NCBI GenBank assembly: GCA_035531775.1
Contig: DATKSG010000012.1
Coordinates: forward strand, 1 to 16,709
Source of the DNA: DATKSG01 sp035531775
GTDB taxonomy: Bacteria; Actinomycetota; Acidimicrobiia; Acidimicrobiales; UBA8190
Direction of reading: 5' to 3'
Length of the DNA stretch: 16,709 nt
The notes under the pieces were generated by a model. The model was not told the origin of the DNA and made no database searches. It saw nothing but the letters and a program-made list of their open reading frames with translations. This document shows positions 1 through 5,493 of this stretch, in pieces. Position numbers and translations under genes: made by a program. The stretch's first letter is position 1, and every line of letters starts with the position of its first letter.

Positions 1-137
1 AGGACGAACTGGGTGGGGACGACCACCGGCACCGGGCGTCCGCTGCCCGCCGCCACCAGGTGGCCGAAGCCCTGGGACACCACGAAAGGCCGCCACTCGG
101 CCTCGCCGATGGTGGCGTCCACCGCTGCGATGTGCAT
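1..137 (-). CDS. PaiB-like FMN-binding protein, N-terminal part, cut by window edge
   Basis: Partial gene of about 45 codons running off the left edge. The visible N-terminus matches the start of PaiB-type FMN-binding split-barrel proteins: a short Met-x-Ile opening, a Trp-x-x-Phe-Val helix, then Gln-Gly-Phe-Gly-His-Leu-Val, a turn with Gly-Arg-Pro and a Pro-Thr-Gln-Phe strand, which corresponds to the family's Phe-Gly-x-x-Val...Gly-x-Pro...Pro layout. I chose the ATG at 137 because family members begin with Met-Tyr/His-Ile; an in-frame ATG at 164 would add nine residues. Neither start has a convincing Shine-Dalgarno. In Bacillus PaiB is described as a negative regulator, but most homologues are known only as flavin-binding proteins. 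It is divergent from the next gene with only about 36 bp between starts. The rest of the fold is outside the window, so the family call is moderate. Confidence 0.5.
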   Translation of the reverse strand, partial: MHIAAVDATIGEAEWRPFVVSQGFGHLVAAGSGRPVPVVVPTQFV

Positions 138-173
138 GTGCCATTGTCGCAGCCGCTGGGTCATGATGAGCAG

Positions 174-542
174 GTGAGCGCCGAGCACACCAGCCCAGCG
201 GCGCCGGGGCCCGAGGTGGTCGTGCGCTGGCTGCTATCGCTGGCCGTGGAGCTGGCCCATGCCCCTGAGACCCTGCGCCGGGCCCGCACCCTGGTCGGCG
301 ACCTGGGCCGCCTGCCGGCGCAGCTCGAGCGGCTGACCGAGACCCTCGAACGCACCACCGGCGGCCTCGAGCATTCCCTCGGCCAGTTCGCCGATGCCGT
401 GGGGGGTGGTATGCAGGAGCGCCTCGAGCACCTCGACGTGGTCGTCTCCGACCTCGGCAGCACCCTGTCGGCTCTCATCGGCGCCATCCCCGGGGCCCGC
501 CGCGCCCTGCAGAGCGCGGCCCGCTCTCCCCGCCAACTCTGA
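174..542 (+). CDS. Small helical protein of unknown function
   Basis: A 122-residue protein that I do not recognise. The GTG at 174 is taken as the start because the in-frame extension upstream overlaps the divergent PaiB-like gene and reads as non-coding. Residues about 14-30 form a mildly hydrophobic helix; residues 31-105 are rich in Leu, Glu, Arg and Ala with repeated Leu spacing that predicts long amphipathic helices, possibly a coiled coil, interrupted by a Gly-rich stretch near 76-79. There is no signal peptide and no cysteine. A hexamer CATGAT lies exactly 6 nt before the GTG, a weak version of the leaderless promoter pattern seen elsewhere in this window. The gene ends 49 nt before the CADD-like gene, so it could share its transcript. 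Codon use is ordinary for this genome, which supports a real gene. Confidence 0.55.
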   Translation: MSAEHTSPAAPGPEVVVRWLLSLAVELAHAPETLRRARTLVGDLGRLPAQLERLTETLERTTGGLEHSLGQFADAVGGGMQERLEHLDVVVSDLGSTLSALIGAIPGARRALQSAARSPRQL

Positions 543-579
543 GTCGGCGCCACGGGCGCTGCCGTGTTGGGCGCGGCGC

Positions 580-585
580 TACGAT
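580..585 (+). promoter_or_regulatory. Putative -10 box of a leaderless promoter for the CADD-like gene
   Basis: TACGAT fits the actinobacterial -10 consensus TAnnnT and ends exactly 6 nt before the ATG at 592. That places the expected transcription start on the start codon, giving a leaderless mRNA. No Shine-Dalgarno is present and no -35 box is evident. Confidence 0.5.
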
Positions 586-591
586 GCCGCC

Positions 592-1251
592 ATGGTCCGA
601 TCTGACGTCGATGCCCTGTACGACGAGGTGTTGCGACACCGTCGCCTCCTCGAGCACCCCTTCTACCGGCGCTGGGAAGCCGGCGAGCTGGCGCCGGGCG
701 AGTTGACGGCCTATGCCGGGCAGTACCGGCACTTCGAGCGCGCCCTGCCCGGCGTGCTCGCTGAGGTGGCTCGCACCCTGCCCGAGGGCGAGGCCCGCCG
801 GCTGGTGGAGTCCAACCTCCACGACGAGCTGGCCGACCCGGAGCCGCATGTGGCGTTGTTCGACCGCTTCGCCGACGCCGTCGGTGCCGCCGGCCAAGTC
901 GAAGCCACCCCGGCCACCACCGCGCTGGTCGACCTGTACCGTGGCCTGGCCTCGGCCGACCCGGTGGCCGCCCTGGGTGCCGTGGGCGCCTACGAGGTGC
1001 AGTCACCGGCCATCGCGCAGTCGAAGGCTCTCGGATTGCGGTCGCTCTACGGGCTCACCTCGGAGCAGACGCGCTTCTGGGACGTGCACGGCACCATGGA
1101 CGTCGACCACGCCTCGTGGACCCTCGACGCCCTGGTGGCGCTGGACACGCCGCCCCAGGTGCTGTTCGACGCCGCCGCCGCCGCCGCCTCGGCATGGTGG
1201 GCCTTCCTCGACGAGCGCCAGGAGGCGGCGGCCGAGCTGGCCTCGCGCTGA
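592..1251 (+). CDS. Heme-oxygenase-fold di-metal oxygenase, CADD-like
   Basis: A 219-residue protein of the TenA/PqqC/CADD (HDO) superfamily. All six metal ligands known from Chlamydia CADD have counterparts: E79 and H86, E135, then H166, D170 and H173 in an H-x3-D-x2-H pattern. The CADD tyrosine that is sacrificed (Tyr27) aligns with Y25 in His-Pro-Phe-Tyr, Tyr43 aligns with Y41, and Lys152, ten residues after the third ligand, aligns with K145. CADD and its Nitrosomonas homologue make p-aminobenzoate for folate from their own tyrosine; I infer, from alignment by memory, that this protein could do the same. Other HDO enzymes oxidise or cleave small metabolites, so the reaction is open. Length is close to CADD (about 230). 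The start is the ATG at 592, 6 nt after a -10 box. It is followed after 14 nt by a DUF35 gene and then a thiolase-like gene, an unusual setting for folate synthesis. Confidence 0.85.
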   Translation: MVRSDVDALYDEVLRHRRLLEHPFYRRWEAGELAPGELTAYAGQYRHFERALPGVLAEVARTLPEGEARRLVESNLHDELADPEPHVALFDRFADAVGAAGQVEATPATTALVDLYRGLASADPVAALGAVGAYEVQSPAIAQSKALGLRSLYGLTSEQTRFWDVHGTMDVDHASWTLDALVALDTPPQVLFDAAAAAASAWWAFLDERQEAAAELASR

Positions 1252-1265
1252 CGCCGGGTCTCGCC

Positions 1266-1691
1266 ATGGACGGGCGGGTGCCGGTGCGCGACGGGCTGTT
1301 CGTCGACGGCGACCGCCCGCAGTTGCTCGGCAGCCGCTGCCGGAGCTGTGCTGCGCACCACTTCCCCCGTCACGACGCCTGTCCGTACTGCGCGTCGGAT
1401 GAGGTGGAGCCGGCCCCCTTGTCCGAGCGCGGCCGGCTGTGGGCATGGACGGCTGTCACCGCCGCCCCGCCCGGCTACCGCGGGGAGGTGCCCTACGGCT
1501 TCGGCGTGGTCGAGCTCCCCGAGGGCCTGCGGGTGGTGACGCGCCTGGCCGAGGCCGACCCGACCCGATTGCACCAGGGCCAAGCCATGGAGCTCGCCAT
1601 CGTCCCGCTGCACATCGACGACGAAGGCCGCCAGGTCGTCACCTACGCCTTTGGCGCGGCGGCCGACGGCACCGACATGGTGGGCCAGTGA
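1266..1691 (+). CDS. DUF35 zinc-ribbon/OB-fold acyl-CoA-associated protein
   Basis: A 141-residue protein with an N-terminal rubredoxin-like zinc ribbon formed by C25, C28, C39 and C42 (C-x2-C-x10-C-x2-C), followed by an OB-fold from about residue 50 to 115 containing the typical Pro-Pro-Gly-Tyr and Pro-Tyr-Gly-Phe-Gly segments. DUF35 proteins bind and position acyl-CoA for a thiolase-fold partner; known pairs are ChsH2-type DUF35 with Ltp2 aldolase, BbsA with BbsB, and the archaeal thiolase/HMG-CoA synthase complex. Its stop codon overlaps the GTG start of the thiolase-like gene, so the two are very likely translated together and form a complex. The start is the ATG at 1266, 14 nt after the preceding stop, which removes a long non-family N-terminal extension. 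Confidence 0.88.
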   Translation: MDGRVPVRDGLFVDGDRPQLLGSRCRSCAAHHFPRHDACPYCASDEVEPAPLSERGRLWAWTAVTAAPPGYRGEVPYGFGVVELPEGLRVVTRLAEADPTRLHQGQAMELAIVPLHIDDEGRQVVTYAFGAAADGTDMVGQ

Positions 1692-2815
1692 GCGCCGTCG
1701 ACATCGCCGGAGTCGGCATCCACCCCTTCGGCCGCCACCCCGGCGTGTCGATCACCGAAATGGGCGTGGCCGCCGTGCGCGGCGCCCTGGCCGAGGCCGG
1801 CGTGGGGCGCGGCGGGTTCCAAGCCGCCTTCTGCGGCACCGCCTATGGCGGCGTGGCCTCGGGGCACAAGGTCCTCGGCGCCCTCGGCATGACCGGCATG
1901 CCCATCGTGGACGTGGAGGCCGGCTGTGCCAGCGGCGGCGCCGCCCTCATGCTGGCCGCCGCCGCCATCCGGGCCGGCCAGCACGACACCGTGCTGGTCT
2001 TCGGCATCGAGAAGATGCCCAAGGGCATCATCCGCTCGTCGTTCTTCGATCCCTGGCAGGAGGAGGCCGGCCTGGCCGCCACCCCCTCGTACTTCGCCTT
2101 GCGGGCCCAGCGGCTCATGGCCGGTTCGGGCGTCACCAAGGACCACCTGGCCGCCGTGGTGGTGAAGAACCGCCGACATGGGGTGCACAACCCCGACGCC
2201 ATGTTCCGCACCGAGGTGGAGGCCACCGCGGTGCTGGCCTCGCGGCTGGTGTGCGAGCCGCTGCACCTGTGGATGCTGTGCACGCCCAACGAGGGAGCCG
2301 CCGCCGTGGTCCTTCGCGCCGCGGGCGGCCACGGGCCGCGCCTCGATGCCGCCGTGCTGCGCTCGCACCTGCCCGGTGCCGTGCTGAGCGAGTCCACCCC
2401 GCTGGCCGGCCTGGTCGACGACGCCATCGACTCGCCGAGCACCCGAGCCGCCGACGCCGCCTACGAGGAGGCCGGCATCGGGCCCGGTGATTTGGACGTC
2501 GTGGAGTGCCAGGATACCGACGCCGCCCGGGAGCTGCTGTCCTACGAGGAGTTGCGCCTGTGCCCGCCCGGTGGCTCGGCGGCCATGATCGACGAGGGCG
2601 CCACCTCGCTCGGGGGCCGCCTGCCGGTCAACCCGAGCGGGGGCCTGCTGTCCAAGGGAGAGCCGCTCGGTGCCTCGGCCCTGGGCCAAGTGGTGGAGCT
2701 GCTGCGCCAGGTGCGAGGCGAGGCCGGCGGCCGCCAGGTGGCCGGGGCCCGCACCGGCCTGGCCCACACGGTGGGGCGCGGCGCCAACGCCGGCGTGGTG
2801 ATCGTCAGCCGCTGA
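1688..2815 (+). CDS. SCP2-type thiolase-fold protein, probably partner of the DUF35 protein
   Basis: A 375-residue thiolase-fold protein of the SCP2/lipid-transfer branch. The nucleophile C80 is present in Glu-Ala-Gly-Cys-Ala-Ser-Gly-Gly, and the Asn-Pro-Ser-Gly-Gly loop is at 315-319. The following Gly-His-Pro of true thiolases is Gly-Glu-Pro here (E325), the Asn-Glu-Ala-Phe box is replaced by Gln-Asp-Thr-Asp near 275-278, and no second catalytic Cys is seen near the C-terminus (His-Thr-Val-Gly-Arg-Gly, 360-365). Classical thiolytic chemistry is therefore doubtful; an aldolase or other C-C bond role with the DUF35 partner, as in Ltp2 complexes, is an inference. The GTG start overlaps the DUF35 stop. 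The 3' end overlaps the convergent exonuclease gene by 11 nt. Confidence 0.85.
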   Translation: MSAVDIAGVGIHPFGRHPGVSITEMGVAAVRGALAEAGVGRGGFQAAFCGTAYGGVASGHKVLGALGMTGMPIVDVEAGCASGGAALMLAAAAIRAGQHDTVLVFGIEKMPKGIIRSSFFDPWQEEAGLAATPSYFALRAQRLMAGSGVTKDHLAAVVVKNRRHGVHNPDAMFRTEVEATAVLASRLVCEPLHLWMLCTPNEGAAAVVLRAAGGHGPRLDAAVLRSHLPGAVLSESTPLAGLVDDAIDSPSTRAADAAYEEAGIGPGDLDVVECQDTDAARELLSYEELRLCPPGGSAAMIDEGATSLGGRLPVNPSGGLLSKGEPLGASALGQVVELLRQVRGEAGGRQVAGARTGLAHTVGRGANAGVVIVSR

Positions 2816-3686
2816 CCGCTGCCGCCCGCTCGGCCAGGCGGGGGTCGCGCACGAACTGGCAGATGTCGTCGAAGTCGGGGCCGGCGCCGGCCCAGGCCAG
2901 CTCGTCCACCGTGCCCACCACGTCGGGCTCGATCCTCAAGGTGGCCAGGCGGCGGAAGAGCTCGGCGTCGCGGCGCTGCTCGGCCAGGCGGGCAGCCAGA
3001 GTGGCTGCGCCGCGCACGGCGCCGCGCACGGCCGGCTCCCAGTCGGCCACGGCATCGGGGATGGCGTCCAGGGAGCCGTAGTGGGCCAGCACCACCGAGG
3101 CCGAGCGCTTGCCCCATCCGGCCAACCCGGGGAAGCCGTCGGCGCTGTCGCCCACCAGGGCCAGCCAGTCGGGGATCGAGCGCGGGGCGACCCCAAACTT
3201 CTCCCACACCCCCTGCTCGTCGATGATGGTGTCGGCGCGCCGGTCGAGCTGGACCACGCGCCGGTCCCGCACGCACTGAGCCAGGTCCTTGTCCGGAGTG
3301 CACAACAGCACCTGCTCCACCCGGTCGTCGGCCTCGGCCACGGCGGCAGCGGAGCCCAGGGCGTCGTCGGCTTCGAGCTCCACCATGGGCCATACCCGCA
3401 CTCCCATGGACGACAGGGCCCGCTCCACGAGCGGGAACTGGGCCAGCAGCTCGGGCGGCGTCCCGGCGCTCGTCTTGTACCCGGGCCACAGCTCGTTGCG
3501 GAAGGACTCCACCACATGGTCGGTGGCCACGCCGACGTGGGTGGCGCCGCCTTCGAGCATGGTGAGCACCGTGGCCAGCACGCCTCTGGTGGCGCCGATC
3601 TCGTCGCCGGTCGACGACAGGCGCGAGGGCTGGCCGAAGTGGTGGCGGAACAACTCGTAGGTGCCGTCGACGAGGTGGACGTTCAT
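2805..3686 (-). CDS. 5'-3' exonuclease, FEN/PolA N-terminal type
   Basis: A 293-residue stand-alone version of the 5' nuclease domain found at the N-terminus of DNA polymerase I. Acidic metal-binding residues are all in place: D7 in Val-Asp-Gly-Thr-Tyr, E105, D107 and D108 in Glu-x-Asp-Asp, D132 and D134 in Thr-Pro-Asp-Lys-Asp-Leu, and D180 and D183 in Gly-Asp-Ser-Ala-Asp-Gly. The helix-3-turn-helix follows at about 184-200 (Phe-Pro-Gly-Leu-x-Gly-x-Gly); the usual Asn after D183 is Gly. R63 and K71 (Gly-Tyr-Lys) match the phosphate-binding arch. It probably trims 5' flaps or RNA primers in replication and repair. It lies 13 nt after the VapC gene on the same strand, with no Shine-Dalgarno of its own, so read-through from the toxin-antitoxin operon is possible. 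Confidence 0.9.
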   Translation of the reverse strand: MNVHLVDGTYELFRHHFGQPSRLSSTGDEIGATRGVLATVLTMLEGGATHVGVATDHVVESFRNELWPGYKTSAGTPPELLAQFPLVERALSSMGVRVWPMVELEADDALGSAAAVAEADDRVEQVLLCTPDKDLAQCVRDRRVVQLDRRADTIIDEQGVWEKFGVAPRSIPDWLALVGDSADGFPGLAGWGKRSASVVLAHYGSLDAIPDAVADWEPAVRGAVRGAATLAARLAEQRRDAELFRRLATLRIEPDVVGTVDELAWAGAGPDFDDICQFVRDPRLAERAAAVSG

Positions 3687-3699
3687 GTCAGAAGTCCGG

Positions 3700-4080
3700 T
3701 CAGCTCAGGGGCAGGAGCGTGACGTCGTACTGAGTGAACCGATTGTCGATGCTGATGAGGGTGAGGCTCTCGGCACGGGCCTGGGCGATCAGCATGCGGT
3801 CGAACGGGTCAGAGTGATGGGGGGGTAGCGCTCCGGCGGCGAGGGCGTGCGCCGCGGTGATCGGCAGCGTTTCGAAGTCATTGGCCTCCACCGCTTCGAG
3901 CAGGTCGTCCGGTGCATCGAGTCGTCCAGCAGTTCGTTTGATGGCAATCTCCCATGCCGTCGCGGCCGAGACGAGCACCTCATTGTCGGACGAAGCGATC
4001 GCCTGGCGAGCCGCCGTCGGCAGTAGCGGGTCGTCCGACAGCCACCACAACAGGATGTGGGTATCGAGCAGAAGGCTCAT
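3700..4080 (-). CDS. vapC: VapC-family PIN-domain ribonuclease toxin
   Basis: A 126-residue type II toxin with a complete PIN active site: D6 in Leu-Leu-Leu-Asp-Thr-His, E44 in Ala-Trp-Glu-Ile-Ala-Ile-Lys, D94 in Pro-Phe-Asp-Arg-Met-Leu-Ile-Ala-Gln-Ala and D112 near Ser-Ile-Asp-Asn. Such toxins cut tRNA or other RNA in a Mg-dependent way and are held inactive by the co-expressed antitoxin. The ATG at 4080 overlaps the antitoxin stop in an ATGA junction and has a GGGGAG Shine-Dalgarno; the longer in-frame extension upstream is the antitoxin gene in another frame. With all four acids kept, the toxin is likely active. The cellular RNA target cannot be predicted. Confidence 0.93.
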   Translation of the reverse strand: MSLLLDTHILLWWLSDDPLLPTAARQAIASSDNEVLVSAATAWEIAIKRTAGRLDAPDDLLEAVEANDFETLPITAAHALAAGALPPHHSDPFDRMLIAQARAESLTLISIDNRFTQYDVTLLPLS

Positions 4081-4316
4081 GCTCGCTCCCCGCGAAAAGC
4101 GGCGGCCACGTCGTCGGGAAGAGCGTCGAAGTCTTCGTGGACATGTACTCGCCCCGCCCATTGCCCGGGTCGTCGCGCAGGGCGTGCTCGAGGTGGGACG
4201 ATCCGGGCGACGACGTGACCGGCCCGGGCGATTTCGACCTCATCGGTCTCCCCGGCCTCGACGGCGGCCACAAGCCGGGACAGGTTCGTCTTGGCGTCGT
4301 GCATGTTGACCCGCAT
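4077..4316 (-). CDS. Phd/YefM-family antitoxin of the VapC toxin
   Basis: A 79-residue antitoxin opening with Met-Arg-Val-Asn-Met-His-Asp-Ala-Lys-Thr-Asn-Leu-Ser-Arg-Leu-Val, the usual DNA-binding N-terminal half of Phd/YefM proteins, followed by the Glu-Ala-Gly-Glu turn and a basic, proline-rich linker (about 42-52). The acidic, Phe-containing C-terminus (about 60-79) should wrap around the toxin. I chose the ATG at 4316 over an in-frame ATG at 4322, because a -10 box TAGGAT ends 6 nt before it, which would start transcription on this codon; alternatively the AGG of the same sequence is a Shine-Dalgarno 8 nt away. Either reading disfavours 4322. A palindrome just upstream is the expected autoregulatory operator. 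Confidence 0.9.
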   Translation of the reverse strand: MRVNMHDAKTNLSRLVAAVEAGETDEVEIARAGHVVARIVPPRARPARRPGQWAGRVHVHEDFDALPDDVAAAFRGERA

Positions 4317-4322
4317 GGCCAT

Positions 4323-4328
4323 ATCCTA
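4323..4328 (-). promoter_or_regulatory. Putative -10 box of the toxin-antitoxin operon
   Basis: On the minus strand TAGGAT matches TAnnnT and is followed by 6 nt and then the ATG at 4316, predicting a leaderless antitoxin mRNA. It lies partly inside the operator palindrome, so bound antitoxin would block RNA polymerase. No clear -35 box. Confidence 0.5.
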
Positions 4329-4343
4329 GCTAACTTAGCTAGG
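4325..4343. promoter_or_regulatory. Palindromic operator of the toxin-antitoxin operon
   Basis: A 19-bp inverted repeat with two perfect 9-bp arms around one central base: CCTAGCTAA, C, TTAGCTAGG. It is much more AT-rich than its surroundings, lies immediately before the antitoxin start and overlaps the -10 box. Phd/YefM antitoxins bind such palindromes to repress their own operon, so this is the expected binding site for the antitoxin or toxin-antitoxin complex. Confidence 0.75.
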
Positions 4344-4378
4344 TATTGGCTCGCATACGAGGCGCCCCCAGCCGGTGC

Positions 4379-4699
4379 TCAACCGAGGCGCGGCCCCGGC
4401 GGCGGCGGGTAGTTGACAGGCCCGGGCCGCCAAACCGTGGCCATCGGCTCGCGGCGCTGGCGCCGGCGCTCGATGCGCCTCCAGACGTAGGCGCCGATCA
4501 AGAGGTCGAGGCCGCTCACCGGCCGGGTGAGTGCCCGGATCACCACCCGTAGCGCAAGGAGGGCGACCACCGTCACGAGCATGAGCGTGAGGAGGCCGGC
4601 GGCCAGGACTCGGCCCCCTTGTCCCGATGCCCACACCACCACCATGGCCACGGTCGCCACCATGGCCAGCTTGCGGCCGCGCCGGCTGTGTCGTTCCAT
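4379..4699 (-). CDS. Small two-helix membrane protein, unknown function
   Basis: A 106-residue protein not recognised as any named family. A short basic N-terminus (residues 1-10, Arg- and Lys-rich) precedes two hydrophobic segments at about 11-27 and 33-58, then a strongly basic stretch near 76-86 (several Arg-Arg pairs) and a proline-rich tail. Topology is likely both termini in the cytoplasm. The ATG at 4699 is preferred over a longer in-frame ATG because it has a GGTGAGG Shine-Dalgarno and because upstream residues lack any membrane-protein character. A candidate -10 TATGGT lies about 31 nt upstream. It is co-directional with the toxin-antitoxin operon, 62 nt away, but that operon has its own promoter. 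The coding call is reasonable because membrane helices would be unlikely in a random frame. Confidence 0.55.
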   Translation of the reverse strand: MERHSRRGRKLAMVATVAMVVVWASGQGGRVLAAGLLTLMLVTVVALLALRVVIRALTRPVSGLDLLIGAYVWRRIERRRQRREPMATVWRPGPVNYPPPPGPRLG

Positions 4700-4729
4700 G
4701 GGCCTCACCGTCCTCACTCGCGTGGCCCG

Positions 4730-4735
4730 ACCATA
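4730..4735 (-). promoter_or_regulatory. Putative -10 box for the small membrane protein gene
   Basis: TATGGT on the minus strand fits TAnnnT. Transcription would begin near 4723 and leave a 5' leader of about 24 nt carrying the GGTGAGG ribosome site. No -35 match was found, so support is limited. Confidence 0.35.
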
Positions 4736-4793
4736 CGGGGAGGGTGTGCGGTCGCCCGGGTGTGGGGGCCGATCAGGTGCTTGACTCGGGTCG

Positions 4794-5474
4794 ATGAGCG
4801 ACGAGCAGCCGTACCACATCGAGATCCAGCCTGACGGCCCCTACCTGGTCAAGGGCAAGCCGCCGCTGACCCGGCGCGCCGTGGTGCGCTCCGAGCACGA
4901 CGAGCCCATGACCTGGCGGACCACGGCGCGACTGGACACGGGGGAGACCTACGCCCTGTGTCGCTGCGGGGGCTCGTCCAACAAACCGTTCTGCGACGGG
5001 ACACACCTCACCAACGGGTTCGACGGCACCGAGTCCGCCCCGGTCGACAACTACGACGAACGGGCCACCACCTACGTGGGCCACCGGGTGGTGGTGCGCG
5101 ACGACCGGGCCATCTGCGAGCACGCCGGCTTCTGCGGGAACCGGGTGAGCAACGTGTGGAAGATGGTGGGCGGCCCGGCCATAGAGGACAGCGTGGTGCG
5201 GGCCCAGATGATGGCCATGATCGAGCGCTGTCCTTCGGGAGCGCTCAGCTACCGCATGGAGGCAGACCAGGACGACGTCGAGCCCGACCTACCCGTGGGC
5301 ATCGCCGTTACGGCCGAGGGCCCGTACTTCGTGTCGGGGGGCATCGAGGTGCAGCGGGCCGACGGTGCCGCCTTCGAGACTCGCAACCGGGTCACGCTGT
5401 GTCGCTGCGGGGCATCGTCGAACAAGCCGCTGTGCGACGGGAGCCACAAGAAAGTCGGCATCGTCGACCGATGA
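4794..5474 (+). CDS. Iron-sulfur protein with two CDGSH domains and a central 4Fe-4S-like motif
   Basis: A 226-residue soluble protein with three probable clusters. The first CDGSH site uses C56, C58, C67 and H71, the second C203, C205, C214 and H218; both have the Ser-Ser-Asn-Lys-Pro core and the Cys-Asp-Gly-Thr/Ser-His end, so each should hold a 2Fe-2S cluster with three Cys and one His. Between them, C108, C114 and C146 in His-Ala-Gly-Phe-Cys and Cys-Pro-Ser-Gly-Ala-Leu resemble the divergent Fer4_19 single-cluster domain. Proteins with this order occur in bacteria and are thought to serve electron transfer or redox sensing; the partner is unknown. The internal duplication (a Gly-Pro-Tyr strand before each CDGSH site, at 15-17 and 176-178) suggests tandem CDGSH units flanking an inserted ferredoxin-like domain. 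The start is the ATG at 4794. It is divergent from the small membrane protein gene and convergent with the acyl-CoA dehydrogenase gene 19 nt downstream. Confidence 0.88.
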   Translation: MSDEQPYHIEIQPDGPYLVKGKPPLTRRAVVRSEHDEPMTWRTTARLDTGETYALCRCGGSSNKPFCDGTHLTNGFDGTESAPVDNYDERATTYVGHRVVVRDDRAICEHAGFCGNRVSNVWKMVGGPAIEDSVVRAQMMAMIERCPSGALSYRMEADQDDVEPDLPVGIAVTAEGPYFVSGGIEVQRADGAAFETRNRVTLCRCGASSNKPLCDGSHKKVGIVDR

Positions 5475-5493
5475 GCCGAGCCGGCCAGCTGGG

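Noticed and set aside
161..1006. Long minus-strand open frame of 281 codons opposite the CADD-like gene
   Set aside because: The translation is a run of Arg, Pro and Gly with no domain, as expected from the opposite strand of a high-GC gene. The plus-strand frame encodes a recognisable enzyme.
1643..2767. Minus-strand open frame of 374 codons opposite the thiolase gene
   Set aside because: Composition is Gly/His/Gln-rich without any motif; it mirrors the real thiolase-like gene.
4781..4786. TTGACT before the CDGSH gene as a -35 box
   Set aside because: It lies only 7 nt from the start codon, leaving no room for a -10 box downstream.
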